A DNA stretch of 7,029 nt, from contig OMRN01000365.1 in NCBI GenBank assembly GCA_900313265.1, positions 1-7,029 of the forward strand, given 5' to 3'. The notes beneath the pieces were generated by a model. It made no database searches. It saw only the letters and a program-made list of their open reading frames with translations, and was not told the DNA's origin. The position numbers were made by a program, and so were the translations under genes. This DNA is from an uncultured Lachnospiraceae bacterium (GTDB lineage Bacteria > Bacillota > Clostridia > Lachnospirales > Lachnospiraceae). Position 1 is the first letter of the stretch; each line of letters starts with the position of its first letter. Shown here piece after piece: positions 1 to 5,789 of the stretch.

Positions 1-558
1 AACCGCCCACTTCATGGACGTAACCGCCCATGATTCGACTTTCGAAGAATCCGAAAAACCGGACAGTGCATTCTCATTGGAACTTAAATCAAAACCGTTC
101 GCGGATGCATATTTATAAAGCATCGATGCTACGGCCTGTCGTTGTATCCTGGAACCGACACCGAATGTCCGGTTGGCATTTCCGCTGGCGATGCCGTTTT
201 CATATGCCCAAAGAATTGCATCTCTCGGATAGCCCGGATTGTTCTTTACATCCATAAACGGGTTTGCCGCATTTACAGCCACCTCCGGTTTTCCTGACAT
301 GCTGTACAGTACCTGCGAAAACTGTTCTCGCAAAAGAGGTTTGTCAGGACCGAATGTGCCGTCCTTATTTCCTGCCATAATACCGTTGTCATAGACATAC
401 TGCACGAATTTTACATACCATGCTCCTTCCTTAACATCCGGGAAAATCTCCGTAACGTTACCTTCGGCTTTTACCGAAAGAAAAGCAAATGAAAGAATTC
501 CTGCCAGTACAAAAAAAGCAGAAAGAACAGACATTATTGTTTTCGTTTTTCTCTTCAT
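1..558 (-). CDS. SLH-domain surface protein, N-terminal part (cut by the left edge)
   Basis: The frame starts with ATG at 558-556 and stays open for 186 codons to the first base of the window, so the C-terminus is missing. Residues 1-6 (MKRKTK) are basic, residues 9-28 are hydrophobic, and SVKA followed by E32 fits a signal peptidase I site, so export is predicted. Three SLH units follow. The first, at about 38-90, has FPDVKEGAWY, then DNGIMAGNKDGTFGPD and LLREQF in the place of the TRAE motif. The second, at about 99-157, has FMDV, ENGIASG and IQRQAV. The third starts at 167 (GFSDSSKVESWAV) and is cut. SLH triplets normally bind pyruvylated secondary cell-wall polymer, so the mature protein is probably held on the wall by its N-terminus while the unseen C-terminus carries the function. 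The start is supported by GGAGG nine bases upstream. It lies 143 bases downstream of the larger SLH gene, beyond a hairpin, so it is probably a separate unit. What it does beyond anchoring cannot be told. Confidence 0.9.
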   Translation of the reverse strand, partial: MKRKTKTIMSVLSAFFVLAGILSFAFLSVKAEGNVTEIFPDVKEGAWYVKFVQYVYDNGIMAGNKDGTFGPDKPLLREQFSQVLYSMSGKPEVAVNAANPFMDVKNNPGYPRDAILWAYENGIASGNANRTFGVGSRIQRQAVASMLYKYASANGFDLSSNENALSGFSDSSKVESWAVTSMKWAV

Positions 559-648
559 TTGACGAAACCTCCATGAGACAGTAAATCAGTATTCTTAAAT
601 TAGCAGTCAAATGCTTCGTAATTTCATATAATAATTCTTCATAGATTT
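559..648 (-). promoter_or_regulatory. Intergenic leader with weak promoter candidates
   Basis: This AT-rich stretch separates the hairpin behind the large SLH gene from the start of the next SLH gene. On the minus strand TATTAT (628-633) matches five of six bases of a -10 box, but no good -35 box stands 16-18 bases upstream. TTGACT (605-610) matches a -35 box well but has no good -10 box at the usual distance. A promoter here is expected because the gene has its own ribosome binding site behind a hairpin, but its exact position cannot be read from the sequence. Confidence 0.3.
568..572 (-). promoter_or_regulatory. Ribosome binding site of the left-edge SLH gene
   Basis: On the minus strand GGAGG stands nine bases before the ATG at 558. 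It fixes the start of this edge-truncated gene, which is then followed directly by a typical signal peptide. Confidence 0.8.
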
Positions 649-682
649 TGAGGAAGAATCCCCTTACGGAGATTCTTCCTCA
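649..682 (-). terminator. Hairpin behind the large SLH/PASTA gene, probable terminator or 3' end stabiliser
   Basis: The 12-base arms 649-660 and 671-682 are perfectly complementary. Read on the minus strand, the stem continues inward with a U-G pair and two C-G pairs and closes with GUAA, a GNRA-type tetraloop, for about 15 pairs in total. On the plus strand the U-G pair becomes a C-A mismatch, which points to the minus strand as the functional RNA. It begins 19 bases after the stop codon at 702-704, where a terminator is expected. The weak point is the tail: AAAATCT follows instead of a run of U, so termination may be inefficient or factor-assisted, or the hairpin may mainly protect the 3' end. 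Confidence 0.6.
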
Positions 683-701
683 TTTACTCAGTCACTTTCC
701 A

Positions 702-3700
702 CTATTCAGTTTCCTCTTTGGACGCATCTTCCCCGTTATCCTTCGCCCCATCGTCCGGTTCGTCTTTCGTATCGTCCTTTGGTTCATCGGAAGAATCATC
801 TTTAATTTCATCTTTCTTATCCGGAACATCCTTATCTTCTGGATTCACTTTCGGCTCTTCCGGATTTACCGAAGGCTCATCCGGGTTAACGGAAGGCTCC
901 TCCGGATTTACATCAGGATCTTCCGGATTAATCTCCGGCTCTTCCGGTTCGGCATTCGTATCATTGCCCGGTTTCGTCTTGGAAACCTTTACGAGAAGCG
1001 ATCCGTTCTTCGGAAGAATTTCTCCGGGTTCAACATTCTGGGAAACAACATAATCCGTATCTTCATGTGCTTCGATGCAGGTAAGTGTAATTCCCATTCC
1101 TTCAAGAAGTTCTTTTGCTTCCTTAAATGTCATTCCGACAACCGAAGGACACTCCGGACCGGCAGGTCCCTTGCTGATCACTACTGTTATAACAGATCCC
1201 GGTTTTACGCGGCTTCCGGCTGCAGGATTCTGCGACATAATGGTTTCTTCCGGAATGGTATCACTCCAGTCGAACTCGTAATTCACTTCAAATCCGGCCG
1301 GAAGAAGAATGTTGTTGCAGCCTTCCGCACGACCCTTTCCGACTACATCCGGTACGATTACCACATGATCCGCGGTCTTTGCATAATCATCAAACTTCTT
1401 AAGCATCGTAGCGAATTCCGAACGCTTGGTCTGTGCTTTGGGTGCTAACTTCGTTCCCTTACCGCTCATAATACCGTATGCAAGTGCCCAGTTTAATGCA
1501 TCCTTTGCCCAGGCTTCCACATCCGCGGAATCTTCAAAACTGTCTACACTGATTTCGGTTTCCGGCGGAATGGTTACATCCAGGTTTTTATAAATTGCAT
1601 ACTTATAAAGCATTAATGCAATCTGCTGACGGGCAGCCGCACCGTTCGGATCAAAAATTCCTCCGCCCTTACCGGTTACGATTCCGTTATCCGATGCCCA
1701 GATAACCGCCTTTGCATACCATGCATTCTCAGGAACATCACTGAATTTCTCTGTATAGGTTACTTCCGGCTCTCCTTCGTACTTATAAAGAATCTGTACG
1801 AATTCCGCTCTGGAGATCGGTGAATTCGGTCGAATCAGTACTTTGCCCGGAACCAGTTCTCCTTTACCGGTGATATAACCGTTGTCATATGCATATTTGA
1901 TATTTGCATATTCCCATCCGCTTTCCTTTACATCTGCGAACGGATTCTCCGGATTATCTTCCGCAAGACAGACTACTTCACATTTTGCGGTGAGTCCGTT
2001 TTCGGTCTTTGCCGTAATGGTTGCTTTTCCGGCATAGGCAACACCTGTAATCACACCGTTTCCGTTTACGGTTACCGACGAAGGATTGGAACTGGTGTAA
2101 GTTACTTTCGTCTGCGTCGTATCTGACGGTTCAAGGGTAGGTACAAGTGTATATTTACCACCGTAGTAAATCGTATAACTATCGGTATTTAATGTAATCT
2201 TGGTACATGGAACAATGACATTTACCGTACATTTTGCTTCTTTTCCGTTAACGGTTGATGCGGTAATGACAGCCGTTCCGATTTTTACTGCCTTAATGTT
2301 TCCGTTCTGATCAACGCTTACCACACTCGCATCGGAGCTCTTCCATTTTACCGTTTTATCATAGGCATTATCCGGAACAACTACCGCTTCAAGCTTTAAG
2401 CTGCTACCTCGATTAAGATTCAGTTTGGAGTAATAAAGTCCGATTCCGGTCGGCTCGATTCTCTTGCTGTTAACAGTACACGTCTTGGAAATACCGTTGA
2501 TGGTACGAACCGTAATAACCGCTTTACCGACTTTTAATGCCTTCATGTTTCCGTCCTGATCCACGCTTACAATACTCGGATCGGAACTCGAAAAGTAAAC
2601 GGTTTTATCATATGCATTATCCGGTGCAACGGCATAACCGAGTTTCTTTGTATCCCCGACAATCATATCAAGACTGTCAAAGTACAGTCCGAGACCGGAA
2701 GGCGCCACAACCGACGGGTCGAAATCGCATGCTCTGGTTGTTAGAACATGCAGCTGTCCGCCTCTGGTGTCATTGGTCGCCCAGTAGATTTTTCCGTTGT
2801 AATATACCGGGTCGGTATCCGCTGCAAGCATGCAGTCCGGAACGAATGTCGTATCGAGTTTTACTTTGCCGTTTCCGTCAATTTCCGCATAATAGGCATT
2901 TAAAGACATATTGTCATACCAGTAATTGGCGGGATATGCACGCTTCTCCCATAAAATGCCGACGGTGTCGGAATCAATCGCAACAATATGCGGATTGGCC
3001 GCATAATAATTCTCGTCATAACCCGTAAGCCACAAAATACCGTAGTTTACTTCCGTTCCGTCAAGCCATAACTGTGTTTTTGCACTCGCCGGTTTGGTAC
3101 CCGTGGTTTTACGCGTTTCTCCGGCTACCGCATACTGCGCGGCACCGGAATACTTTCCGAAATCTTTTTTCAAAATCTGCAAAAACAGATCCCTTGCCCC
3201 GTAATGACCGTAGTATCCCGTGCCGGGAGCCGGTTCTACCGATAAGAGCCGGTCGGAAGAAGCCGCAAACATATATCCGTTCGTTACTTCCGCCATTCCG
3301 CCGATCTGGGCAAATGTTTCATTATATCCGTATGCACGGTTCGGTCCTTCACGGAAATGGAAGGAAACCATATCTCCGTCATGATATTTTGACCAGGAGG
3401 AGCGTTCGGTATCGATTGCTTTTCTGAGTTTGGTGATATGGAATCCTCTGGTATACGCATCTCCCTGATTAATGGCCAGATATCCTCCGCTGGAAACGGG
3501 ATAAATCCTCTGGTCAAAGGAATGGGATGTATATGCCATATTGTTGTATTTTCTGGTCATCGTGGCACAGTCCGCATAGATAATCATGCTGGACTGATGT
3601 CCGTTATACATTTTACGGGCATAACTTACGGCAAGTACATTATTCTGGATTGCCATGCTGCAGCTTCCCGCTTCGAAAGGATACTGTGTTCCCCAGGTAT

Positions 3701-4220
3701 TATCGGAATACGGTTTGCTGTCATAGCCGTTTAATACCAGTTCTTTAACAAAGGTTCCGGAACTGTTGTATTTTGCAATACACATGGTTACGCAGTTGGT
3801 ATCATTCGCATCGTTCTGTGCCCATACCGCATAATAGTTTCCGGCCGAATCACAGGTAACGTCGCCGAATACCGGATATCTTGCTTCTAACTGGATTCTC
3901 TCCGTCTGGTTTAACAATTCAGGGTCATATTTCTGAATGACCAGCGCATTTCCGGTAAAATATGCCACGTTAATGCGGTTTGCATTGTCTAACATGGTAA
4001 CGACCTTCGGTGTTTTGGCACTGTAAGAACCCGCAACATTCCGGTAGGTGCTTCCCTCTCCCGCAATTTCAATCGAAACATGTTTGATTTTGGCAATACG
4101 ATGCGTGGTATCGCTAAGGATCGCGCTTCCCGCCGCAAATGTGTTCTTTACGGCAAAAATGCCGATAACGGCAAGCAGTATCGCCAGTCCGGTTACAATT
4201 CTTCTGATGTTTTTTTTCAT
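702..4220 (-). CDS. Secreted multi-domain wall protein: propeller-like region, BIg2 x3, SLH x3, PASTA x2, acidic tail
   Basis: This is a protein of 1172 residues. Residues 1-30 form a signal peptide (MKKNIRR, hydrophobic core 8-24, cleavage near TFAA). Residues about 40-505 are rich in short beta-strand and turn patterns (for example CDSAGNYYAVWAQND, YYNGKIYWATND) and look like a beta-propeller; motifs NGHQSS (206-211), SHSFDQR (232-238) and GDAYTR (253-258) stand out, but no enzymatic role is recognised. Three BIg2 domains follow at about 507-583, 588-667 and 670-752; the first two are near duplicates. Three SLH domains lie at about 758-945, with SRAE, ARQQ and KRSE at the TRAE position. Two PASTA domains follow at about 954-1017 and 1022-1081, with PDVVG, QNPAAGSRVKPGS and PSVVGM. 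The tail (1086-1172) is highly acidic, with five heptads of the type VNPEEPS, and has no LPXTG sorting signal. By family knowledge SLH domains bind secondary wall polymer and PASTA domains bind peptidoglycan stems, so tight wall attachment is inferred. The start has GGAGG seven bases upstream and lies 13 bases after the phosphodiesterase gene, which suggests shared transcription. Possible roles are scaffold, adhesin or glycan-binding protein. Confidence 0.92.
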   Translation of the reverse strand: MKKNIRRIVTGLAILLAVIGIFAVKNTFAAGSAILSDTTHRIAKIKHVSIEIAGEGSTYRNVAGSYSAKTPKVVTMLDNANRINVAYFTGNALVIQKYDPELLNQTERIQLEARYPVFGDVTCDSAGNYYAVWAQNDANDTNCVTMCIAKYNSSGTFVKELVLNGYDSKPYSDNTWGTQYPFEAGSCSMAIQNNVLAVSYARKMYNGHQSSMIIYADCATMTRKYNNMAYTSHSFDQRIYPVSSGGYLAINQGDAYTRGFHITKLRKAIDTERSSWSKYHDGDMVSFHFREGPNRAYGYNETFAQIGGMAEVTNGYMFAASSDRLLSVEPAPGTGYYGHYGARDLFLQILKKDFGKYSGAAQYAVAGETRKTTGTKPASAKTQLWLDGTEVNYGILWLTGYDENYYAANPHIVAIDSDTVGILWEKRAYPANYWYDNMSLNAYYAEIDGNGKVKLDTTFVPDCMLAADTDPVYYNGKIYWATNDTRGGQLHVLTTRACDFDPSVVAPSGLGLYFDSLDMIVGDTKKLGYAVAPDNAYDKTVYFSSSDPSIVSVDQDGNMKALKVGKAVITVRTINGISKTCTVNSKRIEPTGIGLYYSKLNLNRGSSLKLEAVVVPDNAYDKTVKWKSSDASVVSVDQNGNIKAVKIGTAVITASTVNGKEAKCTVNVIVPCTKITLNTDSYTIYYGGKYTLVPTLEPSDTTQTKVTYTSSNPSSVTVNGNGVITGVAYAGKATITAKTENGLTAKCEVVCLAEDNPENPFADVKESGWEYANIKYAYDNGYITGKGELVPGKVLIRPNSPISRAEFVQILYKYEGEPEVTYTEKFSDVPENAWYAKAVIWASDNGIVTGKGGGIFDPNGAAARQQIALMLYKYAIYKNLDVTIPPETEISVDSFEDSADVEAWAKDALNWALAYGIMSGKGTKLAPKAQTKRSEFATMLKKFDDYAKTADHVVIVPDVVGKGRAEGCNNILLPAGFEVNYEFDWSDTIPEETIMSQNPAAGSRVKPGSVITVVISKGPAGPECPSVVGMTFKEAKELLEGMGITLTCIEAHEDTDYVVSQNVEPGEILPKNGSLLVKVSKTKPGNDTNAEPEEPEINPEDPDVNPEEPSVNPDEPSVNPEEPKVNPEDKDVPDKKDEIKDDSSDEPKDDTKDEPDDGAKDNGEDASKEETE
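831..935 (-). repeat. Five tandem 21-bp units encoding acidic proline heptads
   Basis: Codons 1096-1130 of the SLH/PASTA protein form five seven-residue units: EINPEDP, DVNPEEP, SVNPDEP, SVNPEEP and KVNPEDK. The DNA repeats in step, with recurring words such as CTCTTCCGGATTTAC on the plus strand. The repeat sits between the last PASTA domain and a tail dominated by Asp, Glu and Lys. Such stretches usually form extended, flexible spacers. Unit number could vary between strains by slippage or recombination. Confidence 0.85.
2220..2702 (-). repeat. Internal duplication of a BIg2 domain
   Basis: The first two Ig-like domains of the SLH/PASTA protein share PDNAYDKTV, a following SSD, and VSVDQ(D/N)GN, in register at a spacing of 83 residues. 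The DNA is also similar, for example TTTTATCATATGCATTATCC near 2603 against TTTTATCATAGGCATTATCC near 2354, 249 bases apart. The third Ig-like domain (about 1965-2213) is clearly more diverged. This suggests duplication of one unit after the third had separated. Confidence 0.8.
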
Positions 4221-4227
4221 ACTGTCC

Positions 4228-4232
4228 CCTCC
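4228..4232 (-). promoter_or_regulatory. Ribosome binding site of the SLH/PASTA gene
   Basis: GGAGG on the minus strand stands seven bases before the ATG at 4220 and just after the TGA stop of the upstream phosphodiesterase gene (4234-4236). The strong site inside a 13-base gap supports both the start choice and co-transcription of the two genes. Confidence 0.85.
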
Positions 4233-4233
4233 G

Positions 4234-5766
4234 TCACTGAACCGATTCTAAATTTCCTGTGTTCATAAATGACTGTATTTCCTTTTCAAGTTCGTTTAAG
4301 TCCGTTACGTCCGTATAAAATCCGTCCACACCTTTTTGCGTATAATCCGCAATTTCTGCGGCATCATTCAGGGTATGAAGATATGTTTTCATGCCGTATG
4401 AATGAATTTTTTCATTCACTTCTTCATCCCACCAGTTATACGGCATCGTAAGCACTTCGATTTTGTTCTTTTTACAAAAATACAATACCCTGTCAAGACT
4501 GTCCGTGCCACCCTGCTTATATATCGTAAACAGATAATGTTTCGCATCAAACGTGCTTTCCACCGCCGTATACATATCCTCATTGTAAAGCTGGACAATC
4601 AGATGCTCTTTTATATGGTGCCGTTTTAATGCGGGATATTCCGAAAGAATTTCGGCAGCCCTCGTAAACTGTTCCACCGTTTCTTTATATCCGTCTTCCT
4701 TCGAATCCGTCACAATGTAAATATCCGGATTTTCAATCATTAAATCAAAAAGGTCATGCAAATCCGTCGTTTCGTATTTGTCCCAGATTCTGGCATTCAT
4801 GAATTCGTCATGCGTCGGAATATATCCGTTTTCAAACTGCGGAAGGCCGTGGGAACTCTCCCAGTCGTGTTTTAATACAATGTCCCTGTCCGAAGTCATC
4901 ATAAAATCGGCTTCAAAAACCTTATGCCCGCCTTCAAGCGATACATGAAACGCATCGGAAGAATTCAGGTACTGATGACCGTCCAGTTCACCCAGAGCAT
5001 GTACGACAAATTCGTACCGGTTATACCACTGTCTGGATTCATGATAGCGAAGATACAGACATATAATACCGACTGCCACAAAAACGCCCAGACAAAGCCA
5101 CCGAAACAGATTCCATTTTCCGAAATAAATGCCAAGCATGACAAGCAGCATAACGATGTCAAACGGAAGCAGCAGGATTCCGTAAAGAAATGCTGCATGC
5201 GTAGCATCCGACAAATCCGTGTAGGTGTATTCCATTCCCATGAATAATGCCGTATGATTGGCAAAATTCCGGAAAACGGCCGGCTTGGACGGATTTAAGG
5301 TTGCTCCGACTTCGATGGAATCATCGCCGATATCGGTAACCGATACATCCACGGTATACTGCTTCCCTTTTTCCATGGGAACTTCATCCGGAATTAAAAT
5401 CAGACAGAGCACATCTTCGTTATACCATGCCAGATCCACGGTGTTTTCTTTTAGAACCGTTCCCGCATCATCCTTCAGTTTCATGCTTAGAATACCGCTT
5501 TTTGCCGTATCACAGTGATAAAAAAACAGGATGATATTCTCCGGCGTATTATGCGGATTTACAAAAACCTGGGAAATCGACGAAAAATCGCGGTTTAATG
5601 CAATTCTTCCGTCCGCTGTACCTCCCTGTGCACTCCAGACTGCCGTATGGATTTCCGGACAGTCAAGTGCATGTTTCTTATATTCAAAGCGAAGAAAGAA
5701 AAATTCGGCAACAAGGATGATGAGATATATTGCAATGATAATAATTCCGCTCTTTTTTTTATTCAT
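4234..5766 (-). CDS. Membrane-anchored glycerophosphodiester phosphodiesterase / PI-PLC-like protein
   Basis: This is a protein of 510 residues. A basic start (MNKKK) leads into a membrane segment at 7-25. Residues about 30-190 form a beta-rich extracytoplasmic region of unknown function. Two more membrane segments lie at about 192-214 and 222-239, joined by a basic loop (GKWNLFR). By the positive-inside rule the C-terminal domain is outside the cell. That domain (about 250-500) has the layout of the GDPD/PI-PLC-like TIM barrel: H256 in HALGE, then YLNSSDAF, E285 and D287 in FEADF, H300-D301 in KHDW, D354-K356 in IVTDSK, and H464 in YLHTLND. Family members hydrolyse glycerophosphodiesters to sn-glycerol 3-phosphate and an alcohol, or cleave phosphoinositide-type lipids, usually with a divalent metal. 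The usual HRG motif at the first histidine is replaced by HAL, so it belongs to a less studied branch and its substrate is unknown. Lipoteichoic acid-like polymer or lipid head groups are plausible. It starts 23 bases after the dehydratase-type gene and ends 13 bases before the SLH/PASTA gene. Confidence 0.88.
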   Translation of the reverse strand: MNKKKSGIIIIAIYLIILVAEFFFLRFEYKKHALDCPEIHTAVWSAQGGTADGRIALNRDFSSISQVFVNPHNTPENIILFFYHCDTAKSGILSMKLKDDAGTVLKENTVDLAWYNEDVLCLILIPDEVPMEKGKQYTVDVSVTDIGDDSIEVGATLNPSKPAVFRNFANHTALFMGMEYTYTDLSDATHAAFLYGILLLPFDIVMLLVMLGIYFGKWNLFRWLCLGVFVAVGIICLYLRYHESRQWYNRYEFVVHALGELDGHQYLNSSDAFHVSLEGGHKVFEADFMMTSDRDIVLKHDWESSHGLPQFENGYIPTHDEFMNARIWDKYETTDLHDLFDLMIENPDIYIVTDSKEDGYKETVEQFTRAAEILSEYPALKRHHIKEHLIVQLYNEDMYTAVESTFDAKHYLFTIYKQGGTDSLDRVLYFCKKNKIEVLTMPYNWWDEEVNEKIHSYGMKTYLHTLNDAAEIADYTQKGVDGFYTDVTDLNELEKEIQSFMNTGNLESVQ

Positions 5767-5769
5767 CGT

Positions 5770-5774
5770 TCCTT
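5770..5774 (-). promoter_or_regulatory. Closely spaced ribosome binding site of the phosphodiesterase gene
   Basis: AAGGA on the minus strand stands only three bases before the ATG at 5766, closer than usual. No alternative start is available upstream, because an in-frame TAA lies at 5773-5775, and the ATG leads directly into a basic segment and a membrane helix. The start is therefore kept, but translation may be weak or coupled to the upstream gene. Confidence 0.5.
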
Positions 5775-5789
5775 ACATGCAATGCAGTT

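Noticed and set aside
627..632. A perfect TATAAT on the plus strand
   Set aside because: No -35 box stands 16-18 bases upstream and no plausible plus-strand gene follows. The surrounding region is simply AT-rich intergenic DNA.
702..1000. A sortase LPXTG signal at the end of the large wall protein
   Set aside because: The C-terminus ends in acidic residues (DASKEETE) without an LPXTG motif, hydrophobic segment or basic end, so SLH and PASTA domains are the likely anchors.
718..1053. A Ser/Gly-rich plus-strand frame that looks like a repetitive surface protein
   Set aside because: It is another reading of the same 21-bp repeats, opposite to the well-supported PASTA and tail coding sequence, with no signal peptide and no known domain.
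648..1448. A 266-codon open frame on the plus strand rich in Ile, Arg and Phe
   Set aside because: It is antisense to the SLH, PASTA and acidic-tail part of the large gene. Its low-complexity composition is what the complement of Glu/Asp/Pro repeats gives, and the minus-strand frame has clear domains.
2537..3028. A 163-codon plus-strand open frame
   Set aside because: It lies wholly opposite the propeller-like region and first Ig-like domain of the large gene, is rich in Arg, His and Ser, and shows no recognisable motif.
5773..5778. An ATG directly followed by TAA just upstream of the phosphodiesterase start
   Set aside because: A start-stop pair can act in translation control, but it has no ribosome binding site of its own and such a six-base match is likely by chance.
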